Assembly (NCBI RefSeq): GCF_900142845.1
Contig: NZ_FSRU01000001.1
Coordinates: 248,001 to 312,000, forward strand
DNA length: 64,000 bases
DNA from: Paraburkholderia phenazinium
Lineage (GTDB): Bacteria; Pseudomonadota; Gammaproteobacteria; Burkholderiales; Burkholderiaceae
Direction of reading: 5' to 3'
Both the position numbers and the translations under genes were made by a program. The notes under the pieces were generated by a model. The model was not told the origin of the DNA and ran no database searches. It saw nothing but the letters and a program-made list of their open reading frames with translations. How positions within the stretch are numbered: position 1 is the stretch's first letter; the number at the start of each line of letters is the position of its first letter. Below are positions 26,380 through 34,394 of the stretch, one piece after another.

Positions 26380-27153
26380 TCAATTCATCACAAAGCCGCC
26401 GTTGACCGGCAGCAACTGGCCGGTCACGAAACGTGCGGCATCGGACAACAGGAACAGGACCGGTCCCGTCACATCGTCGGGGACCTGGCCGCGGTTCAGC
26501 GCGCGGCCTTTCAGGTAGTACTCGTGGCGCTCGGCCGGCACGTAGGCGGTGGCTTCGACTTCGGTGAGGCCCGGCGCAATCGCGTTGACCGTGACGCCAT
26601 GCACACCGAATTCGCGCGCCAGCGAGCGTGTCATCGCAATCACGGCGCCCTTGCTGGCGACATACGCCAGCAGCTTCGGCGCGCCCCACATCGCCGTATC
26701 CGAAGCGATGTTGACGATGGCGCCGCGGCCCGAGTCACGCAGATGCGGCAGCGCTGCCGTGCTCATCAGCCAGGTACCGCGCACGTTGACGTTCATCACG
26801 GCGTCCCATGTATCCACCGCCAGCTCGCCGGCGAACTTGCCGCCCGAGTTGGTGATCGCCGCGTTGTTGATGAGCGCGTCGAGACCACCGAGTTGTGCAA
26901 CCGCTTCGGCCACGAAGCGCTGAACGTTCGACGGCTCGGCGAGATCCAGCGGCAGGAAATGCACCGCATGACCTTCGCCCTTCAGGGTCTCGGCGAGTGC
27001 ACGGCCTTCCTCGTGCAACACATCGCCGAACGCGACTTGCGCGCCGGCTTGCGCCAGCGACCGCACAAACGCCGCACCGAGACCGCGCGCGCCGCCCGTG
27101 ACGATCACGCGCCGTCCGTTCAGCGCCGCGAGCGCCGCGTTGGCGTTATGCAT
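26380..27153 (-). CDS. Short-chain dehydrogenase/reductase (canonical)
   Basis: A 257-residue classical SDR: TGGARGLG (residues 19-26) for NAD(P), NNAA in strand 4, Ser in NIASDTA, and the catalytic pair in AYVASKGAV (YxxxK). The C-terminal DVTGPVLFLLSDAARFVTGQ helix is typical. Acting right after the Rieske oxygenase, it probably converts the cis-dihydrodiol into a catechol with NAD+, as BphB-like enzymes do. ATG 27153 is preferred: the extension upstream is antisense-like. It overlaps the oxygenase stop by eight bases, the tightest pairing in the operon. Confidence 0.85.
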   Translation of the reverse strand: MHNANAALAALNGRRVIVTGGARGLGAAFVRSLAQAGAQVAFGDVLHEEGRALAETLKGEGHAVHFLPLDLAEPSNVQRFVAEAVAQLGGLDALINNAAITNSGGKFAGELAVDTWDAVMNVNVRGTWLMSTAALPHLRDSGRGAIVNIASDTAMWGAPKLLAYVASKGAVIAMTRSLAREFGVHGVTVNAIAPGLTEVEATAYVPAERHEYYLKGRALNRGQVPDDVTGPVLFLLSDAARFVTGQLLPVNGGFVMN

Positions 27154-28246
27154 GGCTATGTCCTGCGGCTGCGCCCGCTGCAGTGGTCGCCGCTTGCTCA
27201 CGATGCGCGGCCAGTGCGTCGAAGTCCTGCTGCGCACGCTGGCGCAACATGCGACGCACGCGCGTCATGCCGACATCGTGCTGATAGAGGAATTCGTGCT
27301 GACGCGCGTTCGGCGCCATGCTTTCGAGGACATAGCGGTCCTGTTCCAGCACGTCCCAATGCAGACCTTCGAGGCGGTTGCGATACAGGAAGCGCCATGC
27401 GTCGCGCTGCCAGCCGGAAACCTTGCGGGTACGCCAGAAGTAAACCTGGCAATTGTTTTCGTCGACAGGAACGGCGAAGCCGATGATCCCGAAGTTGCCG
27501 CCCGGGCCGAACTTCTTCTTGTACGGAATCGCAAGACGCATCCACAGGCAGCCGGTTTCGCCGAGTTCGACCCAGTCGAAGTTGACGTCGCGCTGGCCGA
27601 CCTTCTCGAACATCAAACCGGTGTCGGTCTTGCGCACGCGCATGTCGGCCTGCTTGTCGCCTTCGGCCATCGAGTGCGAGGTGGCATGCAGATACGCGCC
27701 GTGCATTGGGTCCATCACGTTGTCGATCGCGTACTGGTAATTGCACTTCCAGTTCGACATGCAGAGGAAGCTCGCGTACTCCTCGCCCACCAGTTCTTCC
27801 GGCAGTACGAGCGGCGTGGGCTCCTTGTGCGCGTCGTCGCCGAACCACAGGAAGATCGCACCGGCGCGCTCTTCAACCGGATACGACTTCACGCACTTCT
27901 GGCCTTCCAGCGGGCAGTTCGAAACGGCCGGCACCTTGGTGACCGTGCCGCCGCCGTCGATTTCAATGCCGTGGTACCAGCACGCAACGCTGCCACCGAG
28001 ATTCCAGCCGAGCGACAGACGCGCGCCGCGATGCGGGCAACGGTCTTCGAGTGCGCGGACCTGGCCTTCCTGATCGCGCCACAGCACGATCTGATCGCCG
28101 AGACGCGTCAGGCCGATCGGTGCATTGCCGACCTGCCAGCTCGGGGCGACCGGATACCAGTAGTTGCGCAGACCGAGGTCGAGGTAAGCCTGAAGCGGAT
28201 CGGCAGCGCCGTGGTCCGTCGTGGTGTGGGATGTGGGGGACGTCAT
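27146..28246 (-). CDS. Rieske oxygenase alpha subunit, carbazole-1,9a-dioxygenase-like
   Basis: A 366-residue terminal oxygenase. It has C70-P-H72-R and C89-x2-H92 (CWYHG) for the [2Fe-2S] cluster, and D175, D179, H182 and H187 (DNVMDPMHGAYLH) for the catalytic iron. The GLRNYWYPV start, the NWKCNYQYAIDNVMDP segment and the PVDENNCQVYFWRT strand resemble the homotrimeric CARDO (CarAa) class, which has no small beta subunit; accordingly no beta gene is present. It should dioxygenate an aromatic or heteroaromatic ring using electrons from the ferredoxin at 28620. ATG 28246 has GGAG seven bases upstream. Confidence 0.88.
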   Translation of the reverse strand: MTSPTSHTTTDHGAADPLQAYLDLGLRNYWYPVAPSWQVGNAPIGLTRLGDQIVLWRDQEGQVRALEDRCPHRGARLSLGWNLGGSVACWYHGIEIDGGGTVTKVPAVSNCPLEGQKCVKSYPVEERAGAIFLWFGDDAHKEPTPLVLPEELVGEEYASFLCMSNWKCNYQYAIDNVMDPMHGAYLHATSHSMAEGDKQADMRVRKTDTGLMFEKVGQRDVNFDWVELGETGCLWMRLAIPYKKKFGPGGNFGIIGFAVPVDENNCQVYFWRTRKVSGWQRDAWRFLYRNRLEGLHWDVLEQDRYVLESMAPNARQHEFLYQHDVGMTRVRRMLRQRAQQDFDALAAHREQAATTAAGAAAGHSHA

Positions 28247-28306
28247 GAAGAGACTCCGAATGCGGGAACGGGGCGACGGGTTCGCGTAGTTATCTGGGTA
28301 GCGCGC

Positions 28307-28618
28307 TTATTCGGCGAGCAGGCGGAATTCGGCGGCGAGTCGTTCGGCCGTCCACGTCGCGCCTTCCGGCGTCCGGAAGCCCACGCGGTTCAGCCCGGCA
28401 ACGACTTCTTCCAGTTCCACTGCGCCTGCGTCGAACACCTTTTCGAGCGCATCGCCAAAGTCGTTCTCGTACTGCGTCGGCTCGGCCTTGCGGTTTTGCC
28501 ACACGAGGTTTTGCGCCTCGCCCGGCTTTTCGATGACGCCCTTGCCGGCCACGTTGTTCGGCTGCGGCGCGAGCCACGGCTTCAGGGAGGGATTGAATTT
28601 CACGGCTTGCTCTCGCAT
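28307..28618 (-). CDS. Small protein with recombinase-like helix-turn-helix
   Basis: A 103-residue protein. The C-terminal 45 residues (VVAGLNRVGFRTPEGATWTAERLAAEF) match the helix-turn-helix style of the Recombinase domain found in serine recombinases, but there is no catalytic domain, so it cannot recombine DNA. The N-terminal half is Asn/Pro/Trp-rich and unmatched. It begins one base after the ferredoxin stop (TGA then ATG) and precedes the oxygenase, so it is made together with the oxygenase parts. Roles as a regulator or oxygenase accessory protein are both possible. Confidence 0.7.
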   Translation of the reverse strand: MREQAVKFNPSLKPWLAPQPNNVAGKGVIEKPGEAQNLVWQNRKAEPTQYENDFGDALEKVFDAGAVELEEVVAGLNRVGFRTPEGATWTAERLAAEFRLLAE

Positions 28619-28619
28619 G

Positions 28620-28934
28620 TCATTCCACCTTGATCTGGATTTCTTCACCGGCGAGACGAACCGCGTACACCTTCAGGTCGCGACCGCCCGGCTCTTTCAG
28701 GCACTTGCCTGTCGGGATATGGAACACGGCTTCGTGCAACGGGCATTCGACGGTATCGCCGTCGACAAAGCCCTGCGTCAGCAACGCGTACGCATGGGGG
28801 CAGACGTTTTCCAGCGCGTACAGCGCATCGCCCACCTTGTAGATGCCGATCTCCGTGCCGTCGAGCTTGAACTCGAGCGGCGCGTCTTCGGACAGTTCGC
28901 CGGCATGTCCGGCGCAACGCCATTGTTCACTCAT
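28620..28934 (-). CDS. Rieske-type [2Fe-2S] ferredoxin component
   Basis: A 104-residue ferredoxin with C-P-H-A (VCPHAYALL) and C-P-L-H (VECPLHEAVF), i.e. CxH and CxxH pairs for the cluster, and the usual GKCLKEPGGRDLKVY C-terminal strand. It shuttles electrons between the flavin reductase at 16894-18159 and the oxygenase at 27146-28246. It is the first gene of the operon. The start at 28934 has GAAGG six bases upstream. Length and motifs are normal for BphA3/CarAc-type ferredoxins. Confidence 0.9.
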   Translation of the reverse strand: MSEQWRCAGHAGELSEDAPLEFKLDGTEIGIYKVGDALYALENVCPHAYALLTQGFVDGDTVECPLHEAVFHIPTGKCLKEPGGRDLKVYAVRLAGEEIQIKVE

Positions 28935-28958
28935 GTGCTACCTTCTCCTGAAGCCTAT

Positions 28959-28978
28959 ACGTTCCATTGGAGGAACGT
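28959..28978. promoter_or_regulatory. Candidate IclR operator for the catabolic operon
   Basis: ACGTTCC and GGAACGT form perfect 7-base arms around ATTGGA. The site is about 18-37 bases downstream of the TATAAT at 29001-28996, so binding would block transcription of the ferredoxin-led operon. It is part of the motif CCTATACGTTCCATTGG, which recurs near the porin promoter with two differences. Confidence 0.5.
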
Positions 28979-29217
28979 CAGTTCGTGTATGGACAATTAT
29001 AGGAGTCGTCCCAGCAAGAAAAAATAAAAATCTGTGGCGTTAGGGGAAAACACTGATGTGGCGTAGGAAAGACATGACTGCCGGTTCCGGCCAGGCAGCG
29101 CCCCAACCGTACGTGTCTATTCCGTAAGGCTTTTCTCTCGACATCCTCGGCAACCGTCCACCTGGCATTCGGGTTTCCTCGGGGCTCGAAAATTTATTTT
29201 GACCACTTCTGAAAACC

Positions 29218-29234
29218 CTATACTTTCCATAGGC
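29218..29234 (+). promoter_or_regulatory. Porin promoter -10 with a second copy of the CCTATAC-TTCCAT motif
   Basis: The sequence CCTATACTTTCCATAGG contains a TATACT -10 (29219-29224), with TTTTGA 16 bases upstream as a weak -35. It matches 15 of 17 positions of the motif at 28954-28970. A third, reversed and looser copy (CCATAGGTGGAAC) follows at about 29247-29259. Overlap with the -10 suggests repression by the same regulator. Confidence 0.45.
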
Positions 29235-29371
29235 GATACACACGCCCATAGGTGGAACAAATAAGAAGCGAAGTTTTGGCGCATAAACCACGACTACCGC
29301 TCATTCACTCAACGCAATACGGACGGCGGAATGGGATCTAGCCATTCGTCATATGATCAGGAGAACCAACG

Positions 29372-30445
29372 GTGAAAAGAATCATTGCAGTCGGGCTTAC
29401 CGCGATGTGCGCCGCGACAGGGGCGTGGGCACAAAGCAGTGTCACGCTTTACGGCAGCCTGGATGCCGGAGTCGCGTACGTCAGCAACGTGGCTGGCGGA
29501 ACGAAGTGGATGGCAGAACAGGGCAACATGCAGCCTGACCGTTGGGGCCTGAAGGGGGTCGAAGATCTGGGTGGTGGCCTGCACGCGATCTTCCAGTTGG
29601 AAAACGGCTTCGCGACGACAACAGGTGCGATGTCTTCGCCCGGCACACTGTGGAACCGCCAGGCGTATGTGGGTTTGAGTTCGGATCAGATCGGCACGCT
29701 CACGCTGGGTCACCAGACGCCGTTCAATTTCGACGTACTCGGCCCGCTTAGCACGGGCTATCTCGCCGCCAGTTGGTTTGCGTTCCACCCCGGCAATATC
29801 GACGAACTCGCCGACACGAGCATCGTGCCGTTCAACAACTCGGTGAAGTTCCGCTCGACGAGCTTTAGCGGCTTCTCAGTCGGCGCAATGATGGGTCTCG
29901 GCAACACGACCGACTTCGCCACCGGCCGCACCTTGAGTTTCGCGGCGAGCTACGCGAACGGTCCGTTCAAGGCTGGCGCCGTGTACTCGAACGAGCATAA
30001 CCAGACGCCGTCGATCGTCACGACGGGCATCACGAACTTCCAGGGAATGACGGCCGCCAACTACACGGCGGACAAGATGGAGAACATGGGCGCCGGCTTG
30101 TCGTATCAGTTCGGCAACCTGCTGGTGCATGGCCTGTACACGCGCGTGAAGCTGGACAATCCGGGGTACTCGAGTACGTATCAGAGCTACGATGCCGGCG
30201 CGAACTATCAGTTCACACCGTTTAACAGCGTGGCGGGCGGCGCGGCAACGACGAGCTTCGACGGTCATCGCTGGACGCAGTTTGAGATCGGCGATATCTA
30301 CGCGCTGTCGAAATCGACGCAGGTGTATGTGAATGCGCTATACGAGCGGGCGGGTTCGAATACGGACGCTGCGTTCTTCACGGCAGGTGTCTCGAACAGC
30401 CGCAATCAGACCATCTTTCTGACCGGCGTTCATCACTCGTTTTAA
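29372..30445 (+). CDS. Gram-negative general porin (OmpC-like, Burkholderiales type)
   Basis: A 357-residue outer-membrane protein: signal peptide 1-20 (ending GAWA), then SSVTLYGSLDAGVAY, the standard first strand of the trimeric porin family in Betaproteobacteria, a GGLHAIFQLENGF strand 3, and a terminal Phe (VHHSF) needed for barrel insertion. It lets small, often anionic compounds cross the outer membrane; placement opposite the oxygenase operon with a shared motif suggests intake of the pathway substrate. The start is GTG with AGGAG eight bases upstream. It ends before a strong terminator. Confidence 0.92.
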   Translation: MKRIIAVGLTAMCAATGAWAQSSVTLYGSLDAGVAYVSNVAGGTKWMAEQGNMQPDRWGLKGVEDLGGGLHAIFQLENGFATTTGAMSSPGTLWNRQAYVGLSSDQIGTLTLGHQTPFNFDVLGPLSTGYLAASWFAFHPGNIDELADTSIVPFNNSVKFRSTSFSGFSVGAMMGLGNTTDFATGRTLSFAASYANGPFKAGAVYSNEHNQTPSIVTTGITNFQGMTAANYTADKMENMGAGLSYQFGNLLVHGLYTRVKLDNPGYSSTYQSYDAGANYQFTPFNSVAGGAATTSFDGHRWTQFEIGDIYALSKSTQVYVNALYERAGSNTDAAFFTAGVSNSRNQTIFLTGVHHSF

Positions 30446-30456
30446 GCGGGTCTGCG

Positions 30457-30505
30457 GTCGGCTGTCGGCTGTCGGCTGTCGGGTGGCCGGCGGCCGGCGG
30501 CCGGC
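30457..30505. repeat. Two short tandem repeats of 7-base units
   Basis: GTCGGCT is repeated about 3.7 times (30457-30482), then GGCCGGC three times (30485-30505), between the porin stop and its terminator. Seven-base units in non-coding DNA can vary by slippage. No function is evident. Confidence 0.7.
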
Positions 30506-30513
30506 GGCGAAGG

Positions 30514-30550
30514 GGCCGGTCAGCAACTTCGTGTTGCTGACCGGCCTTTT
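30514..30550 (+). terminator. Rho-independent terminator of the porin gene
   Basis: A 14-base perfect stem (GGCCGGTCAGCAAC with its complement) closes on a TTCGT loop and is followed directly by TTTT. It lies about 70 bases after the porin stop. Confidence 0.9.
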
Positions 30551-30672
30551 GTGTTTGAGGGTTTTGCGCGGCGGGTTTGGCTTGGGCTTGGGCGGGGGCG
30601 ACGTCGCGATGCAATGCAATGCGCCCCAGCCCGGCGACGGCGCAGCACGTCGCGGCGCGGTGTCCTATATGT

Positions 30673-31629
30673 TTAGTTGGCCGTCACAGAACTGCGGCGT
30701 GCCGCTGCGACAGTCGGATCGTCCGGCTGTGGACGGTAGTTGAGGCGCGTCGACAGATCGACCGCTGCATTGCACACCGACGCAATCAGCGGCTCGCGTT
30801 CGCCCGCATCGCCGATATCCGAACGCGGCACGGTCACCGTCAACGCCGCAACGATGCGACCGGTCTGGTCGCGCACCGGCGCCGTGACCACAGAAATGCC
30901 CCGCTCGAACGACGCCTCGCTCACCGCGTAACCCAGCGCCGCGCTTTCGCGCACGCGCTCGTTCAGTTCTTCGACCGTGGCAGGCGTGCGGTCCGTAAAG
31001 CGTTCGAGTTGCGGCTCAGGATAAAGCTGGCGCAATTCCTCGTAACTCAGATCGCCCATCAACACCTGACCATGCACGGTGGCATGCGCCGGCAAACGCG
31101 TGCCGACGTGCACCTTGACCGAACTGAACATCGGATCATGTGCCTGCGCCTTCGCAACGAACACGACGTCGCGCTGATCGCGAATCAGCAGGTGCGTGCT
31201 GAGTCCGGTCGCGTCCCGCAGACGTTCGAGAAGCGGTGTGCCGACGTCGGTCAATTCGAGCGAGCTCAGATACTCGAAGCCCAGCCGCAACACCGCGACG
31301 CCCAGCCGGAAATGACGGTCGCCGTTTACGCGCTCCAGAAAACCGAGCGCTTCCAGCGTCTGCAGCAGGCGGAAGGTGGTCGTGCGAGGAATCCCGATGC
31401 GCTTCGATAACTCCGGCGCACCGAGCACCGGCTCACGGGCGGTGAATTCCGCGAGGATGCGCAAGCCCCGCTCAAGGCCAGGCACAAGGTAGGTCGAACC
31501 GCCGGCGCTCTCTTCGTCGGCGGTTTCGTTGAGGTCGACGGGAACCGCGGCCTCGTCCTGAGCCGTCGGCGTCTCGCCGCGCGGCCTGGCCGGTTTGCGT
31601 CCCGCTCCTGTCATGGTTTCTTTTGCCAT
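30673..31629 (-). CDS. IclR-family transcriptional regulator (paralogue of 23951-24835)
   Basis: A 318-residue regulator with a 45-residue Pro/Ala/Glu-rich N-terminal extension, then the IclR helix-turn-helix (LERGLRILAEF, APELSKRIGIPRTTTFRLL) and effector domain (LSTHLLIRDQRDVVFVAKA, SEASFERGISVVTAPVR). It shares most motifs with the IclR inside the catabolic operon, pointing to duplication of one regulator. It converges on the porin and stands alone. A CCTATA...TACGAAC stretch 18-39 bases upstream of its start loosely resembles the operon promoter region and could be an autoregulatory site. Confidence 0.9.
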   Translation of the reverse strand: MAKETMTGAGRKPARPRGETPTAQDEAAVPVDLNETADEESAGGSTYLVPGLERGLRILAEFTAREPVLGAPELSKRIGIPRTTTFRLLQTLEALGFLERVNGDRHFRLGVAVLRLGFEYLSSLELTDVGTPLLERLRDATGLSTHLLIRDQRDVVFVAKAQAHDPMFSSVKVHVGTRLPAHATVHGQVLMGDLSYEELRQLYPEPQLERFTDRTPATVEELNERVRESAALGYAVSEASFERGISVVTAPVRDQTGRIVAALTVTVPRSDIGDAGEREPLIASVCNAAVDLSTRLNYRPQPDDPTVAAARRSSVTAN

Positions 31630-31994
31630 ATGCGGCTGTGGTTCGTACTGATCGTCTATAGGTCAGCATGATAGCGCGAAGCGTCGTGCGGAAATTTAGC
31701 CTCGCGCCTGGCAGGGCGCGCCGTGACGGCTTCAGGGAACGCGCCGCCGGTCATGCCTTGACCGTATCCGCCGCGGTCATCGACAATCGCGACCACAAAG
31801 AACCGCTATCCGCACGTGCGAAACGCGCCTGACACACAAAAAGAACATGTGCAGCGCCATCATTAGCAGATCGTCGACGAACACGTTTCACTGCTTCCGC
31901 AACAACGTCACGAAAACAAAACGCAAAGTACTCGCTGCCATGCGACCCGGATCACCGGGCCCGCACAAGCAGCCCCGACCTGAGGATCTAGCCA
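31630..31994. other. Intergenic region between IclR and phosphatase genes
   Basis: 365 bases with divergent promoters expected at both ends. I see no convincing gene, strong hairpin or repeat. The region is less GC-rich than the flanking genes between 31840 and 31930. Confidence 0.5.
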
Positions 31995-33692
31995 ATGAAT
32001 CAGAAGGACGATTTGCCCGTACCGCACGCGAACCCGGAGCTCGGCAACGACGACAGCCCCGACAATCCTGAACGCCGCCGGGTCCTCACCGGCATCGCGG
32101 CGGTTGGTTTCGGACTCGCGCTCGCCGGCTGCAATACGGAAGAGCAGGCGGCGGCCACGCCGAAGAGCGCCGCCGACCTCCGGCTCGACGCCGCGCTGCA
32201 CGACCAGGTGCGCCATATCGTGGTGATTTACGCCGAGAACCGCAGCTTTGCGAATCTGTATGGCAATTTCCCAGGCGTGCAGCATCCGCTCGATGCGGTA
32301 CCGGCAGAACGTTATGTGCAGCTCGACCGCGACGGCAAAACGCCGCTGCCGCAGTTGCCGAAGATCTGGGGCGGACTCGTCCCGCAGGCGCAGGAAGTGG
32401 ACGGCAAGCGCTATATGATCGGCGAGAACGCGATTGTCGATCTGCACAACCGGCCATTCCGGATTCCCGATGCGCAGGGCGCGCCTTTGCCGAACGGCGT
32501 GATCACGCGCGATCTGTGGCATCGCTTCTATCAGAACCAGATGCAGATCAACGCCGGGCGCAACAACCAGTTCGTCGCGTGGGCCGATTCCGGCGGGCTG
32601 GTGATGGGGCACTACCGCAATTCCGCCGACACCCTGCGGATCTGGAATCTCGCCCAGCAGTACACGCTGTGCGACAACTTCTTCATGGCGGCCTTCGGCG
32701 GCTCATGGCTGAACCATATCTTCCTGATCTCCGCGCAAGCGCCGCTGGTGCCGGACGTGCATACCAGCGCGGCCAAGGCGTTTGTGTCCGTGGTCGAAGG
32801 GGACGATCCGACCGGTGCGCGGCTGAAGCTTGCCTCGACTTCGCCGGCGTCGGCGCTCGACGGCCCGCCCAAGTTCGTCAACGACGGCCTGTTCACGCCC
32901 GACGGTTACGCCGTCAACACCATGGCGCCGCCGTACCAGCCGAGCTTCGTCGCGCCGGCGGCCGGCGGCAATCCGGCCTTTGCCGATCCGTCGAATCCGC
33001 GCGTGCTGCCGCCGCAAAACTACGCGACGATCGGCGACCGCCTGTCGGACAAGGGCGTCGATTGGGCGTGGTACGCCGGGGCGTGGCAATACGCGCTCAA
33101 TCATCACGACACGGGCGATGTGCCCGACTTCCAGTACCACCATCAGCCGTTCAACTATTTCGTCAGCTACGCGCCGGGCACCGACGCGCGCCGTCAGCAT
33201 CTGCGCGATGCCGGCGTGGGCGACGACGCTTCCACCAACCGCCTGATCGCCGATATCGAAGCCGGCCGCCTGCCTGCCGTCACGTTCTACAAGCCGCAGG
33301 GCAATCTGAACATGCACGCGGGGTACGCGGACGTCGAATCGGGCGATCGCCATATCGCCACGGTAATCGAGCATCTGCAGCGCGGGCCGCAATGGGCGAA
33401 TACCGTGGTGATCGTCACCGTCGACGAAAACGGCGGCTGGTGGGATCCCGTGTCGCCGCCGAAGGGCGACCGCTGGGGTCCGGGATCGCGCATTCCGGCG
33501 CTGGTGGTTTCGCCGCTGGCGAAAAAGGGCTACGTGGATCACACCGTCTACGACACCAACTCGATCCTGCGTTTCATTAGCCGGGTGCACGGCCTGGCGC
33601 CGCTTGAAGGAGTGGTCGCACGGGACCGCGCGTTCGCGCAAAACGGTCTTGCGCCGTTGGGCGATCTAACCGGAACGCTCGATCTCGCTTGA
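31995..33692 (+). CDS. AcpA-type acid phosphatase / phospholipase C family lipoprotein
   Basis: A 565-residue exported protein. The N-terminus has consecutive arginines (ERRRVLTG) before a hydrophobic stretch ending in a lipobox (LAGC, Cys near residue 46), consistent with Tat export and lipid anchoring. The mature part has the phosphoesterase/AcpA motifs IVVIYAENRSFANLYG (metal site), GGSWLNHIF, and TVDENGGWWD. Enzymes of this family release phosphate from phosphomonoesters or, less often, cleave phospholipids; the precise activity is uncertain. It is monocistronic, converging on the DUF3501 gene, with a hairpin between. Confidence 0.85.
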   Translation: MNQKDDLPVPHANPELGNDDSPDNPERRRVLTGIAAVGFGLALAGCNTEEQAAATPKSAADLRLDAALHDQVRHIVVIYAENRSFANLYGNFPGVQHPLDAVPAERYVQLDRDGKTPLPQLPKIWGGLVPQAQEVDGKRYMIGENAIVDLHNRPFRIPDAQGAPLPNGVITRDLWHRFYQNQMQINAGRNNQFVAWADSGGLVMGHYRNSADTLRIWNLAQQYTLCDNFFMAAFGGSWLNHIFLISAQAPLVPDVHTSAAKAFVSVVEGDDPTGARLKLASTSPASALDGPPKFVNDGLFTPDGYAVNTMAPPYQPSFVAPAAGGNPAFADPSNPRVLPPQNYATIGDRLSDKGVDWAWYAGAWQYALNHHDTGDVPDFQYHHQPFNYFVSYAPGTDARRQHLRDAGVGDDASTNRLIADIEAGRLPAVTFYKPQGNLNMHAGYADVESGDRHIATVIEHLQRGPQWANTVVIVTVDENGGWWDPVSPPKGDRWGPGSRIPALVVSPLAKKGYVDHTVYDTNSILRFISRVHGLAPLEGVVARDRAFAQNGLAPLGDLTGTLDLA

Positions 33693-33704
33693 GATGGATG
33701 TGAT

Positions 33705-33728
33705 GGCCCCGCTGACTCAGGCGGGGCC
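33705..33728. terminator. Hairpin between convergent phosphatase and DUF3501 genes
   Basis: GGCCCCGC (33705-33712) pairs with GCGGGGCC (33721-33728) across an 8-base loop. There is no long T-run on either side, so termination strength is uncertain; placement between two converging stops supports the role. Confidence 0.5.
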
Positions 33729-33784
33729 GTGAATTTATGCGCGTAAACTGGTAAGTGGGCACTCGCCTCCGCGGTGACCCACGC

Positions 33785-34366
33785 TCAGTTGAGATCCTTC
33801 ACTAACGCGGCCCGCACTCGTGGCTCGATGGTTTGCGTGGGCACCGGATAATTCGGATGGTCGCAGCCGATCTGCAACGCCGCCCCGTCGCGTAGCCGCG
33901 CTTTGATCGCCGGCGTGAATTCGAAGCGTACGAAGTGCACGGCTGAGGTCTTCTGATCGTTGTCGCGTTCCAGATCCTCGTCGGCAATCGCATAGACCGG
34001 CGGCTCGCCCTCCACCTGCATGAAGACCCGGTCCTCGATGCCGATCAGCCGCGCCAGCGCCGCTTGCCGTTCGATTTCGTTTTCGTACTCGATCTGCATG
34101 GTCGCCTTCAGATTGCTGCCGTCCGGCACCAGCGGCAAATACGCGTTCAGCTCTCCCTGAATCCCGTCCTCGTCGAAAATTTTCTCGATGTGGAGCATTT
34201 CCTGAATCTGATAGCGGATCGTCGTTTCGTCTTCGAACAGGAACGTGACATGGTTGCCGAGCGGCACGGTGCGATCCTTCTTGTGCTCGATCACCCGGGC
34301 GCGCATCGCGATGCGCGATTTCGAATAATTCTCGAGCGACAACAGCGAGTTGCGGGCGATACTCAT
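33785..34366 (-). CDS. DUF3501 family protein
   Basis: A 193-residue soluble protein (HVTFLFEDETTIRYQIQEML, then GELNAYLPLVPDGSNLKAT) of the DUF3501 family, whose role is unknown. The family is repeatedly found next to a two-cluster Fe-S protein and rubrerythrin, exactly as here: it starts 28 bases after the Fe-S gene stop. A shared function in anaerobic or peroxide-related electron transfer is likely but unproven. No cysteine motif is present, so it is not itself an Fe-S protein. Confidence 0.8.
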   Translation of the reverse strand: MSIARNSLLSLENYSKSRIAMRARVIEHKKDRTVPLGNHVTFLFEDETTIRYQIQEMLHIEKIFDEDGIQGELNAYLPLVPDGSNLKATMQIEYENEIERQAALARLIGIEDRVFMQVEGEPPVYAIADEDLERDNDQKTSAVHFVRFEFTPAIKARLRDGAALQIGCDHPNYPVPTQTIEPRVRAALVKDLN

Positions 34367-34394
34367 CAGGAGTCCTTCCAGTCAGTGAGGGTTA

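Larger units (their letters stand above)
28935..29371. promoter_or_regulatory. Divergent control region between catabolic operon and porin
   Basis: This 437-base region has no gene. It holds a perfect TATAAT -10 for the operon (minus strand, 29001-28996), a 7-base inverted repeat just downstream of it (28959-28978) and a related motif overlapping the porin -10 (29218-29234). An AT-rich stretch occupies 29012-29035. Two IclR proteins encoded nearby are the likely users. Confidence 0.55.

Noticed and set aside
31847..32071. Small frame upstream of and overlapping the phosphatase gene
   Set aside because: It overlaps the start of the better-supported phosphatase and has no features.
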